Below, one piece after another: positions 51,094-60,101 of a stretch of DNA of 64,000 nt. The stretch covers positions 4,947-68,946 of the forward strand of contig DAHYHI010000039.1 in the NCBI GenBank assembly GCA_027391075.1. Direction: 5' to 3'. The DNA comes from JAJZAM01 sp027391075 (lineage in GTDB: Bacteria; Actinomycetota; Acidimicrobiia; Acidimicrobiales; Palsa-688). Position numbers and translations under genes: made by a program. A model generated the notes under the pieces. The model made no database searches and was not told where the DNA came from. It saw only the letters and a program-made list of their open reading frames with translations. The stretch's first letter is position 1. Every line of letters begins with the position of its first letter.

Positions 51094-52194
51094 CTAAGTG
51101 ATGTCGAGCATCCTCTGCAACGCGGTGCGCGCGTCGGCGGCGGTCGCCTCGTCGACGGTGATCTGATTGACCACTCTTCCTTGCACCAACTCTTCGAGTA
51201 CCCATGCCAGGTGTGCTGCGTCGATGCGGAACATCGTGGAGCACGGGCAGATCAGAGGATCGAGCGAAACGACACGAAGGTCGGGGTGCTCGTCGGCGAG
51301 ACGCTGGACGAGGTGTATCTCCGTCGCTACGGCGATGGTCGACCCAGGGTCGGCCTTGTCCACCGCCGCGATAATAAAATCGGTGCTGCCGACCATGTCC
51401 GCCAGTTCCACCACATCGTGGGCGCACTCGGGGTGGACGATCACCACACCTTCGGGATGCTCCGACCTGAAGGCCTCCACGTGGCTGGGACGGAACCGCT
51501 GGTGCACCGAGCAATGGCCCTTCCACAACAAAAAGCGGGAGCCTTTCACGGTCGCTTCGTCGAGACCTCCGAGGTCTGCCCTGGGATCCCACACCGCCAT
51601 GTCGCCGGCGTTGAAGCCCAGCTGGTAAGCGGTGTTACGACCGAGGTGCTGGTCGGGGAAGAAGAGCACCTTGGTGTCAGGGCCGCGCTGGGCTAGAGCC
51701 CAGCTGACCACCGCCCTCGCGTTCGACGACGTGCACACCGCCCCGCCCCGGCGGCCGACGAACGCTTTGAGCGCAGCAGCTGAGTTCATGTAGGTGATCG
51801 GAACGATCTCCTCCACGTCTGTGACAGAGGACAGCTCGTCCCAGGCTTCTTCGACGGACTCGAGGTCCGCCATGTCAGCCATAGAGCATCCGGCGTTCAG
51901 GTCTGGAAGTATCACCTTCTGATCTGGGCCGGTCAGGATGTCCGCCGACTCGGCCATGAAGTGAACCCCGCAAAACACGACGAAGCGGGCTTTGGACGCT
52001 GCTGCTTTGCGGGACAGCCCGAACGAGTCCCCGCGGGCGTCGGCCCATCGCATCACCTCGTCACGCTGGTAGTGATGACCGAGGATCATCAAGTCGTCTC
52101 CCAGGGCCTCCTTGGCGGCGGCTATGCGCCGGGCAAGGTCGGAACCTGGTGATGTCGTGTACCCCTCAGGAAGGGGAGGTTGAAGTCGGATCAC
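51094..52194 (-). CDS. nadA: Quinolinate synthase
   Basis: Fe-S enzyme condensing iminoaspartate and DHAP to quinolinate in NAD synthesis. The 366-residue product has ILGHHYQRDEV, VFCGVHFMAESADIL with cluster ligand C75, HPECAHDV (C257) and CPCSTMFRI (C316/C318). GTG 52194 has a strong GGAGG nine bases upstream; the ATG at 52218 lies before that ribosome-binding site and is less likely. nadB and nadC are not adjacent. It is divergent from uvrC, with 221 bases between the starts that hold no other gene I can support. Confidence 0.94.
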   Translation of the reverse strand: MIRLQPPLPEGYTTSPGSDLARRIAAAKEALGDDLMILGHHYQRDEVMRWADARGDSFGLSRKAAASKARFVVFCGVHFMAESADILTGPDQKVILPDLNAGCSMADMADLESVEEAWDELSSVTDVEEIVPITYMNSAAALKAFVGRRGGAVCTSSNARAVVSWALAQRGPDTKVLFFPDQHLGRNTAYQLGFNAGDMAVWDPRADLGGLDEATVKGSRFLLWKGHCSVHQRFRPSHVEAFRSEHPEGVVIVHPECAHDVVELADMVGSTDFIIAAVDKADPGSTIAVATEIHLVQRLADEHPDLRVVSLDPLICPCSTMFRIDAAHLAWVLEELVQGRVVNQITVDEATAADARTALQRMLDIT

Positions 52195-52415
52195 GGCGGA
52201 ACACCTCCATTGGAGCACTTCGACATGCGGTCGGCGGGGACAGCCCGGGCGCCCATCCGCGGGGATGTCGACCTCGAAGTGATTATGTAGCCGGATTCCG
52301 GGCCGGCACCATCATCATAGGCCCGTGCGACGTCCTCGCGCACCTGCTCTCAGCGATCTGTGCCCAAGCGAACTCGCCACCGCGACAACGGCCAGACTTC
52401 GGGCAGACTCAGGGC

Positions 52416-54416
52416 GTGCTTCATCGACCTTCCCCGGGGACCATTCCCGACTCTCCGGGCTCCTACCAGTTCAAAGACCACGAAGGCCGCGTCATATACG
52501 TCGGCAAAGCGAAGTCGCTCCGCAGCCGCCTGTCGAACTACTTCCAAAATCCCGCCCTGCTGGCCCCCCGCACGGCGCAGATGGTGGCCTCGGCTTCCAG
52601 CGTCGAGTGGATCCAAGTCAGAAACGACGTGGAAGCCTTGATGCTCGAGTACAGCTTGATAAAGCAGCACAAGCCCAGGTTCAACGTCCGCCTGCGCGAC
52701 GACAAGAGCTACCCCTTTCTGGCAGTTACCGTCGGCGACGAGTGGCCGAGAGCGACGGTCAGGCGGGGGGGCAGGGACAAGACGAGCAGGTACTTCGGCC
52801 CTTACGCCCACGCTTACGCGATCCGCGAGACCCTCGACTCTCTCACGAGGATCTTCCCGGTTCGCACATGTAGCGACTCGAAGCTGGCTAACCATCGCCG
52901 GCTCGGACGGCCGTGCCTGCTCTACCACATCGAGAAGTGCTCGGGGCCTTGCGTCGGGGCAGTAACCGCACAGCACTACGAAGAGATGGTGCGCGACCTC
53001 ATCGGCTTCTTGGAAGGCGACACCCAGTCGGTCATCTCACGTCTTGAGTCGGAGATGGCGCAGTGCGCCGCACAGCTCGAATTCGAACGGGCCGGGCGCA
53101 TACGAGACCGGCTCGCAGCCTTGCGCAAAGCCATCGAGAAGCAGCAGATGGTCACCGAGACAGCCGACGACCTCGACTGCTTCGCTGTCGTAGAGGACGA
53201 GCTAGAGGCGGCAGTACAGGTGTTCTACGTGCGTCGCGGGCGGGTAGTCGGCCGGAAAGGCCTCATAGTCGACAAGGTCGAGGATCTGAGCAGGCCCGCT
53301 CTGGTCGCTCAGGTACTCGAACAGCATTACGACGCTGCCCCTATGGGCGTGCCGCCTCTGATATTGGTGCCGGATCCACCGGAGGACGTTGAGACGATCG
53401 TCGAGTGGCTCGAGCTGCTGCGTTCGTCGCCCGACATCGTGCGCGGCGAACCGGAGTCCGGACTTCTCGGCCGTCGCGGGTCGGCTGACGCGACGTCCGC
53501 CGAGGTGGAGTGGTGGGCTGCTGACTCGAGCTACCGGGTCGAGCGCAGCGTCAACCCGAACGCCAGGAAGGGTTCAGCGGTGGAGGTGCGGGTGCCACAG
53601 CGAGGCGACAAGAAGGCGCTCATGGAGACGGTCGAAAAGAACGCTGACGAGGAGTTCCGCCGTCACCGGCTGACCAGAGCAGCCGACCACAACGCCAGAG
53701 CCCGGGCTCTGACCGCCCTGCAGGACCACCTGGGCCTTCCCGAGTCGCCGCTGCGCATCGAATGCTACGACATGAGCCACCTTCAAGGCACCGACTACGT
53801 CGGGTCGATGGTCGTCATGGAGGACGGGTTGCCCCGCCCTTCGGAGTACCGGCGTTTCAAGATCAAGACGGTGCAGGGAAACGACGACTTCGCTGCTATG
53901 GGGGAGGTCCTGACGAGGCGGCTGAGCGCCTACCTGGCCGAACGGGCCAAGCCGGTTGAGGAGAGGAGACGCAAGTTCTCCTATCCTCCCCAGTTGCTTC
54001 TGGTCGACGGAGGCAAAGGCCAGCTGGGCGTTGCTGTCGAAGTCCTGGAGCGACTCGGCTTGAGCGCGGAGATACCGGTCGCTTCGCTGGCGAAACGCTT
54101 CGAGGAGGTTTACCGGCCGGGCAGTTCAGAGCCGATCCGGATCCCGCGGACCTCCGAGGCTTTGTACCTGCTCCAGCGAATACGAGACGAGGCGCACCGT
54201 TTCGCTATCACCTACCACCGCTCTTCGAGAGGAAAAAGGATGACCTCGTCGGTCCTAGACGGCATCGCCGGTCTCGGCCCTGCGCGCAAGAAGCGGCTGA
54301 TATCCGAGCTCGGAGGTCCCAAAGCCCTCAAGGCGATCTCCAAGGAGACCTTGACGGGGCTTACGTGGCTTCCCGACGCCGTCGGGGAGGCTGTCTTCGA
54401 GCGGCTCCACAGCTAG
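52416..54416 (+). CDS. uvrC: Excinuclease ABC subunit C
   Basis: Makes both incisions in nucleotide excision repair. The 666-residue protein begins with the GIY-YIG nuclease domain (PGSYQFKDHEGRVIYVGKAK), has a cysteine cluster CxxxxxC region near residue 150-180 (CSGPCVG), the UVR motif LEFERAGRIRDRLAAL, the second nuclease domain with ECYDMSHLQGTDYVGSMVV (in part) and VDGGKGQL, and a C-terminal helix-hairpin-helix with IAGLGPARKKRLI. GTG 52416 gives the family start; the frame is open for 89 codons upstream. No LexA box is visible. Confidence 0.95.
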   Translation: MLHRPSPGTIPDSPGSYQFKDHEGRVIYVGKAKSLRSRLSNYFQNPALLAPRTAQMVASASSVEWIQVRNDVEALMLEYSLIKQHKPRFNVRLRDDKSYPFLAVTVGDEWPRATVRRGGRDKTSRYFGPYAHAYAIRETLDSLTRIFPVRTCSDSKLANHRRLGRPCLLYHIEKCSGPCVGAVTAQHYEEMVRDLIGFLEGDTQSVISRLESEMAQCAAQLEFERAGRIRDRLAALRKAIEKQQMVTETADDLDCFAVVEDELEAAVQVFYVRRGRVVGRKGLIVDKVEDLSRPALVAQVLEQHYDAAPMGVPPLILVPDPPEDVETIVEWLELLRSSPDIVRGEPESGLLGRRGSADATSAEVEWWAADSSYRVERSVNPNARKGSAVEVRVPQRGDKKALMETVEKNADEEFRRHRLTRAADHNARARALTALQDHLGLPESPLRIECYDMSHLQGTDYVGSMVVMEDGLPRPSEYRRFKIKTVQGNDDFAAMGEVLTRRLSAYLAERAKPVEERRRKFSYPPQLLLVDGGKGQLGVAVEVLERLGLSAEIPVASLAKRFEEVYRPGSSEPIRIPRTSEALYLLQRIRDEAHRFAITYHRSSRGKRMTSSVLDGIAGLGPARKKRLISELGGPKALKAISKETLTGLTWLPDAVGEAVFERLHS

Positions 54417-54425
54417 GGTTTGTCC

Positions 54426-55301
54426 ATGCCCAAAGTTGCTGCCAACGGTATCGAGATCTTCTACGACGAGCACGGCGATCCCGGGGACCCGGTGATCCTG
54501 CTGATCATGGGCCTGAGCGCCCAGATGACATCTTGGGATGAGGCCTTCGTAGCGGAGCTCGCTTCCCGGGGATTCCGAGTCGTCCGCTTCGACAATCGCG
54601 ATATCGGCCTGTCTACCTGGTTCGACGAGGCCGGGGTTCCGGATATGGGTGCCGCTATGGTGTCGGGGACGATCCCGCCCCCGGTCTACTCACTCTCCGA
54701 CATGGCCGCTGACGGTGTCGGACTGCTCGACGCCCTCGGCGTGGCCCAGGCGCACATCGTCGGGGCGTCGATGGGCGGGATGATCGCCCAGACCTTCGTA
54801 ATAGAGCACCCCGAGCGGAGCCTGTCGTTGACGTCGATATTCTCGACCACCGGCAACCGAGGCGTCGGCCAGTCGCACCCAGGTGTCGCCGAATCCTTGT
54901 TCTTCGCGACGCCCCCTTCGACTCGTGAGGAGGCCATCGAAGCCGGCGTCACGGGGTCCCGTGTCATCTCGAGCCCCGGGTACCCGCCGAGCGACGAGGA
55001 GTTGCGCGAAAGGTCTGCCGCCGCCTACGACCGCGCATACCATCCGGCCGGGGTAGTCCGGCAACTTCTGGCGATCCTCGCACAGCCCGACCGCACGGAG
55101 GCGCTTCACGAGGTGGCCGTACCCACCCTGGTCATCCACGGGGACTCCGACCCTCTGGTGGACAACTCGGGTGGCAGAGCAACGTCCGAGGCCGTACCCG
55201 GGGCTGAGCTTTGGCTGGTGCCGGGAATGGCCCACGACCTGCCCAAAGCGCTGTACGTCGAGATGGCTGATCGTATCGCGGCCAACTGCCGACGGGCCTG
55301 A
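54426..55301 (+). CDS. Alpha/beta hydrolase
   Basis: A 291-residue hydrolase with HGDPGDPVILLIMGL at the oxyanion region, nucleophile S115 in GASMGGM, acid in HGDSDPLV and histidine in GMAHDLP. It resembles esterase/aclacinomycin methylesterase-like proteins; the substrate is unknown. ATG 54426 starts nine bases after uvrC. Its stop touches the next gene's start, so the two are probably co-transcribed. Confidence 0.85.
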   Translation: MPKVAANGIEIFYDEHGDPGDPVILLIMGLSAQMTSWDEAFVAELASRGFRVVRFDNRDIGLSTWFDEAGVPDMGAAMVSGTIPPPVYSLSDMAADGVGLLDALGVAQAHIVGASMGGMIAQTFVIEHPERSLSLTSIFSTTGNRGVGQSHPGVAESLFFATPPSTREEAIEAGVTGSRVISSPGYPPSDEELRERSAAAYDRAYHPAGVVRQLLAILAQPDRTEALHEVAVPTLVIHGDSDPLVDNSGGRATSEAVPGAELWLVPGMAHDLPKALYVEMADRIAANCRRA

Positions 55302-56086
55302 TGCCGCAAGCTCCTGGCAGTCCGGCTGCTGAAGCGGCGACCGTGGGACGGGACCTGTGGGAGCGCCACGCAGCGTGGTGGCAGGCCGGCTTCACCGAGG
55401 GAGCAGACCCGGAATACGAAGAGCAGATCCTCCCCTACATAAGAACCCAGCTCGCTGGCGCCACGAGAGTCCTCGACGTGGGCTGCGGGGAAGGCCAGGT
55501 GGCCCGCCTTGCGGGTAGCGTCCCCGGCGTCGAGCTCGTCGCGGGGGTAGATCCATCTGTTGCGCAGGTTGGCGAAGCGGCCAGGCGCGGCGGGGGAGTG
55601 CGGCTAGCGCGCTCCGAGGCGTCGGGCCTGCCTTTCCCTGACGCTACGTTCGACACCGTCGTAGCGTGCCTGGTCTTCGAGCACGTGACAGAGCTCGACG
55701 AGGCTATCAGCGAAGTCGGCCGGGTCCTCTCGCCTGGAGGGGCGTTCGTGTTCCTCCTGAACCATCCGCTTTTGCAGACGCCCGGCTCCGGGTGGATCGA
55801 CGACACCATCCTTGAGGAGCAGTACTGGAGGATCGGCCCCTACCTCGTCGAAGACCTGTCGCTCGAAGAGGTAGAAAAAGACGTGTGGATACCATTCGTC
55901 CACAGGCCTCTGTCCCGCTACGTCAACGCTATGGCAGCGGCAGGTCTATACATCACCTCGATGGTCGAGCCCGCCCCGCCCGCCGGTTTCCTCGCCCGAG
56001 CCGAGGAGTACAGGGAGGCGTCGAGCATCCCCCGCCTGCTCGCCATCCGAGCGGAGAAGTTCCGCTCGACCCCGCCAGGACGCTAG
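55301..56086 (+). CDS. Class I SAM-dependent methyltransferase
   Basis: A 261-residue methyltransferase with motif I VLDVGCGEGQVARLAG, the acidic residue in GVDPS, LPFPDATFDTVVACLVFEHV as motif II/III region (shown in part), and a UbiE/Methyltransf_11-like fold. The substrate cannot be deduced. Residues 1-45 precede the domain. ATG 55301 overlaps the hydrolase stop by one base and the gene ends three bases before rapZ. Confidence 0.82.
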   Translation: MPQAPGSPAAEAATVGRDLWERHAAWWQAGFTEGADPEYEEQILPYIRTQLAGATRVLDVGCGEGQVARLAGSVPGVELVAGVDPSVAQVGEAARRGGGVRLARSEASGLPFPDATFDTVVACLVFEHVTELDEAISEVGRVLSPGGAFVFLLNHPLLQTPGSGWIDDTILEEQYWRIGPYLVEDLSLEEVEKDVWIPFVHRPLSRYVNAMAAAGLYITSMVEPAPPAGFLARAEEYREASSIPRLLAIRAEKFRSTPPGR

Positions 56087-56088
56087 CG

Positions 56089-56937
56089 GTGGCCGAGTTC
56101 GTGATCGTGACCGGACTGTCGGGGGCGGGCCGATCGCAGGCCGCGGCCACTTTGGAGGATCTCGGGTGGTTCGTCGTGGACAACCTGCCCACCACGCTGA
56201 TCGTCTCCGTCGCCGACTTGGCGCTGGCTCCCGGTTCCACCCGCGACCGCGTTGCTCTCGTCGTAGGCCGTGACACCGAGCAGCTAGAGGAGCTCAGCTC
56301 AGCCGTCGGTGCGCTCACGCAGAGGGGAGTGCTGGTCCGGACGGTCTTCCTTGACGCATCAGACGAAGTGCTGGTAAGGCGATTCGAAGGCACCCGGCGA
56401 CGGCACCCCCTCGGGCGTGAGAAAGTTCTAGAAGCCGTGGCGTTAGAGCGGGAACGCCTGGCGACCATCCGCGAAGCCGCCGACGTGGTCATAGACACGA
56501 GCGACCTAAACGTGCACCAGCTTCGCTCCCGGCTTATAGACCTCTTCCACCGTGACTCTGCCGACTCGATGCACATCTCGGTGGTCTCGTTCGGCTTCAA
56601 GTACGGGCTTCCCCCGGACGTAGACAACGTGTTCGACGTCAGGTTCCTGCCCAACCCGCATTGGGTGGCGGACCTGCGCGACTTGACCGGCCGTGACCGG
56701 GCGGTACGGGACTACGTCCTAGCCCAGGAAGGCTCCCAGGGCTTCCTCGACAAGGCGGGCGACCTCTTGGCATTCCTACTGCCGAGCTACGAGAAGGAAG
56801 GCAAGACCTATATGAGCGTGGCTGTGGGCTGCACCGGTGGTAAGCACCGCTCGGTCGTCATCGCCGAGGAGCTCGCCGGGGCGATCAGAACCCTCGGTTT
56901 TGACGTGGCGGTGTTCCACCGTGACGTCGAACGCTAG
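56089..56937 (+). CDS. rapZ: RNase adapter/nucleotide-binding protein RapZ (YvcJ)
   Basis: P-loop protein; in Escherichia coli it controls GlmS mRNA decay by sensing glucosamine-6-phosphate; in Gram-positives its role is less clear. The 282 residues include the Walker A GLSGAGRS (8-15), VDNLP, DTSDLNVHQL, SFGFKYGLP and the conserved C-terminal GCTGGKHRSV. GTG 56089 follows the methyltransferase stop by two bases. It precedes yvcK as in most actinobacteria. Confidence 0.94.
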   Translation: MAEFVIVTGLSGAGRSQAAATLEDLGWFVVDNLPTTLIVSVADLALAPGSTRDRVALVVGRDTEQLEELSSAVGALTQRGVLVRTVFLDASDEVLVRRFEGTRRRHPLGREKVLEAVALERERLATIREAADVVIDTSDLNVHQLRSRLIDLFHRDSADSMHISVVSFGFKYGLPPDVDNVFDVRFLPNPHWVADLRDLTGRDRAVRDYVLAQEGSQGFLDKAGDLLAFLLPSYEKEGKTYMSVAVGCTGGKHRSVVIAEELAGAIRTLGFDVAVFHRDVER

Positions 56938-56947
56938 GCGGTCCACG

Positions 56948-57832
56948 TTGCGCCAGGAGGGGCCGTCGGTCGTGGCGCTCGGCGGCGGGCATGGGCTGGC
57001 CGCGACGATAGCGGCGCTTCGCCTGTACGCGTCCGAGGTAACCGCTGTGGTGTCGGTAGCAGACGACGGCGGTTCGAGCGGCCGCCTACGCAGGACTATT
57101 GGGATCCCCGCCCCGGGCGATCTGCGAAGGTGCCTTTCGGCGCTGGCGGATCCGGACAATCCGTGGGCGGCGGCGCTCGAATACCGCTTTCCTGCCGGCA
57201 CCGACGGTCTGGAAGACCACGCCCTCGGTAACTTGATGTTGGCTGCTCTCGCAGGGTCCGACAGGGACCTCACTGGTCCGGCTCGGCGAGTCGCCCGCCT
57301 GCTCGGCGCTTGCGGCACAGCGCTCCCTGCGACCTCGGTGCCGGTGGACCTCGAAGCCGACATTGGCGACCAGAGCGTCGTCGGCCAGCTTGCCGTGGCT
57401 CAGACGCCCGGCGGGATCCGAAGGCTGCGGTTGCGGCCGGAGACACCGCCGGCGCCGCCGCAGGCCGTCGCTGCTATAGCAGCGGCCGACCAGGTTGTCC
57501 TCGGACCTGGCTCTCTGTACACGAGCGTCCTTGCGGCGGCGACCGTGCCGGCGATCCGCGCCGCCCTGGTCGCCTCCTCGGCGTGCAGGATATACGTCTG
57601 CAACCTTGAACCTCAGCTGCCTGAGACCGCTGGGTACTCGAGTTTCGACCACCTCGAAGCGCTCCTCGCCCACGGGGTGCCGGTGGACGTCATGGTCGTG
57701 CACGGCACGGCCGGGCAGCCGGAAGTCTTCCGAGGCACGCAAATAGTCCGCGCCGACGTGGCTGACCCGGCCGGAAGGGGCCACGACCCTAAGAAGCTGG
57801 CGGTAGTGCTAGCCAGTCTCGGGGGCGTTTAA
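56948..57832 (+). CDS. yvcK: Gluconeogenesis factor YvcK/CuvA family protein
   Basis: UDP-sugar-binding protein linked to cell-wall precursor supply and growth on gluconeogenic carbon. In 294 residues: VALGGGHGL, SVADDGGSSGRLR, PGDLRRCL, GNLMLAAL and VLGPGSLYTSVL. The start is uncertain: TTG 56948 has AGGCGG six bases upstream, GTG 56972 has AGGAGGGG, and GTG 56921 overlaps rapZ; the first leaves a sensible lead before the first strand. whiA, its usual neighbour, does not follow. Confidence 0.9.
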   Translation: MRQEGPSVVALGGGHGLAATIAALRLYASEVTAVVSVADDGGSSGRLRRTIGIPAPGDLRRCLSALADPDNPWAAALEYRFPAGTDGLEDHALGNLMLAALAGSDRDLTGPARRVARLLGACGTALPATSVPVDLEADIGDQSVVGQLAVAQTPGGIRRLRLRPETPPAPPQAVAAIAAADQVVLGPGSLYTSVLAAATVPAIRAALVASSACRIYVCNLEPQLPETAGYSSFDHLEALLAHGVPVDVMVVHGTAGQPEVFRGTQIVRADVADPAGRGHDPKKLAVVLASLGGV

Positions 57833-57921
57833 GATCTGGCTGTACAAGCGATGCCAGGGCCGAAAGCTCTGGGCACGGTAGGTGCTTTCACAAGTCACGT
57901 CTAAAGAGGAGATCTCCAGCC

Positions 57922-58953
57922 ATGGCGATACGAGTTGGTATCAACGGTTTCGGGCGTATCGGTAGGAACTTCGTCCGGTCGGTGATCAGCCAGGCCGAGA
58001 CCGACCCGGGTGCTGAGGAGTTGATCGTCGTCGGGGTCAACGACCTGGTCCCTACCGCCACCAACGCCCACCTACTCAAGTACGATTCGACGCAGGGGAC
58101 GCTGCGCCAGGAAGTCACCCACGACGACAAGTCGATCACGGTCGGAGATCTCACCTTTGCCGTTTTCGCCGAGCGCGACCCTAAGGCCCTGCCCTGGGGT
58201 GACCTCGACGTGGATGTGGTCGTAGAGTCGACCGGTATTTTCACCGACAGGGACAAGGCGGCCACCCACCTAGAGGCAGGAGCCCCCAGGGTTGTAGTGT
58301 CAGCGCCCGCTACGGGAGCCGACGCTACCTTCGTGGTCGGGGTCAACGACGACACCTTCGACCCGGCCTCCCACGTTGTCGTCTCCAACGCTTCGTGCAC
58401 GACTAACTGCTTCGTGCCGATGATCAAGGTCCTCGACGACGCCTTCGGAGTGGAAAAGGGTCTGATGACCACCGTCCACGCTTTCACCAACGACCAGAAC
58501 CTTCTCGACCTCGCCCACAAGGACCTTCGCCGGGCTCGATCGGCAGCTGTCAACATAGTCCCCTCGTCGACGGGCGCTGCGAGAGCTACGAGCCTTGTCA
58601 TGTCGAGCATGAAAGGTCGCCTCGACGGCAGCTCCCTGCGGGTGCCCGTCGTCGACGGGTCCATCACCGACTTCACGGGCATCCTCAGTAGGGAAGTGAC
58701 CGTCGACGAGGTTAACGAGGCGTACCGCGAGGCAGCGACCAGTGGCCCGTTGTCCAAGGTGCTCGTCTACAGCGAGGCGCCTCTTGTGTCGTCGGACATC
58801 GTCGGCAGCCCGGCGTCTTGCACCTTCGACTCGAAGCTGACGATGGCTCTGGGTTCGATGGTCAAGGTGTTCGGCTGGTACGACAACGAGTGGGGGTACT
58901 CGAACCGTCTGGTCGACATCACCCGCAAGGTTGGCGGGGCGCCACGGCCTTGA
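57922..58953 (+). CDS. gap: Glyceraldehyde-3-phosphate dehydrogenase
   Basis: Glycolytic NAD-dependent enzyme. The 343 residues include INGFGRIGRN, the catalytic C159 in SNASCTTNC, HAFTNDQNLLD, and WYDNEWGYSNR. ATG 57922 has AAAGAGGAG about 11 bases upstream. The 89-base gap after yvcK holds no gene, but an internal promoter for the glycolytic run may lie there. Its stop overlaps pgk (TTGA). Confidence 0.97.
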   Translation: MAIRVGINGFGRIGRNFVRSVISQAETDPGAEELIVVGVNDLVPTATNAHLLKYDSTQGTLRQEVTHDDKSITVGDLTFAVFAERDPKALPWGDLDVDVVVESTGIFTDRDKAATHLEAGAPRVVVSAPATGADATFVVGVNDDTFDPASHVVVSNASCTTNCFVPMIKVLDDAFGVEKGLMTTVHAFTNDQNLLDLAHKDLRRARSAAVNIVPSSTGAARATSLVMSSMKGRLDGSSLRVPVVDGSITDFTGILSREVTVDEVNEAYREAATSGPLSKVLVYSEAPLVSSDIVGSPASCTFDSKLTMALGSMVKVFGWYDNEWGYSNRLVDITRKVGGAPRP

Positions 58954-60101
58954 ACAAGATTCCGGTCCTTGAGGACCTGCCCGATCCGGCCGGTAAGAGC
59001 ATCCTTGTAAGGAACGACTTCAACGTTCCTATGGCCGGCGGGGTTATAACCGACGACCTTCGCATAAGCCTGAGCGTGGACACGATCATGTGGCTCCTTG
59101 ACCATGGCGCGCGCCGGGTGGTGACGGCCTCGCATCTGGGTCGGCCCAAGGGTCGCCCCGACCCGAGGTTCTCGATGGACCCTGTCCGTGAGCGCTTAAA
59201 GCAGCTGGTAGCCGCATCGGGCGGGGATGCCGGCCGGGTGGACGTGTTGGAGAATCTGCGTTTCGATCCCCGGGAGGAGGCGGGGGATGTCTCCTTCGCC
59301 CGGGAGATCTGCGAGGGCCACGACCTGTTCGTCAACGACGCTTTCGGGGCGGCCCACAGGGCTCACGCGTCGGTCGTCGGGCCTCCGCAGCTGCTTCCCA
59401 GTGCCGCCGGACGGATCATGGCCCGGGAGGTGGAAGTGCTCCAAGGGTTGCTTGATGGCGCTGCCCGCCCGTTCGTCGCCGTGCTGGGAGGGTCGAAAGT
59501 CTCCGACAAGCTGGGCGTCATCGAAGCGCTTCTCGACAAGGTGGATACTTTGGTGGTGGGCGGGGGGATGTGCTTCACGTTCCTAGCGGCCGCTGGCCAC
59601 AGCATTGGAAGCTCCCTTTTCGAGCCGGACCGGGTGGAGGCGTGCAGGACCCTCCTGGAATCAGGGCGTGACATTCGCCTCCCTAGCGATCTCACCGTCC
59701 TCAGCCCCGGCGGGACTTTCGGGGCCGGCGTGGAGCCGACCGGTGAGACCCGCCAGGTAGGCGTCGACGTCCCCGACGGTTGGACGGGCCTCGATATCGG
59801 CCCGGGTAGCGCCGCAGAGTTCTCCGACGTGGTCACCGAGGCCCGCACGGTTCTTTGGAACGGGCCGATGGGCGTCTTCGAAGACAGCCGTTTCGAGGCA
59901 GGGACGAGAGCTCTAGCGGAGGCGATCGCGGCGAGCAGCGCGTTCAGTGTCGTCGGGGGAGGCGACAGCGCCGCGGCCGTGGCCAAGTTCGGACTTGACG
60001 GACAGTTCGACCACGTTTCGACCGGAGGGGGTGCGTCGCTGGAGTTCATCGAACGCGGCGACCTCCCCGGCCTGGCGGCGTTACGAGAAGGGGTCCGATG
60101 A
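58950..60101 (+). CDS. pgk: Phosphoglycerate kinase
   Basis: Makes ATP from 1,3-bisphosphoglycerate. The 383 residues include RNDFNVPM, ASHLGRPKG, NDAFGAAHRAHAS, GGSKVSDKL, and the nucleotide-binding WNGPMGVFE and GGGDSAAAV. It starts on TTG 58950, overlapping the gap stop (TTGA); there is no ATG or GTG close to the family N-terminus. Its stop overlaps tpiA (ATGA). Confidence 0.96.
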   Translation: MNKIPVLEDLPDPAGKSILVRNDFNVPMAGGVITDDLRISLSVDTIMWLLDHGARRVVTASHLGRPKGRPDPRFSMDPVRERLKQLVAASGGDAGRVDVLENLRFDPREEAGDVSFAREICEGHDLFVNDAFGAAHRAHASVVGPPQLLPSAAGRIMAREVEVLQGLLDGAARPFVAVLGGSKVSDKLGVIEALLDKVDTLVVGGGMCFTFLAAAGHSIGSSLFEPDRVEACRTLLESGRDIRLPSDLTVLSPGGTFGAGVEPTGETRQVGVDVPDGWTGLDIGPGSAAEFSDVVTEARTVLWNGPMGVFEDSRFEAGTRALAEAIAASSAFSVVGGGDSAAAVAKFGLDGQFDHVSTGGGASLEFIERGDLPGLAALREGVR

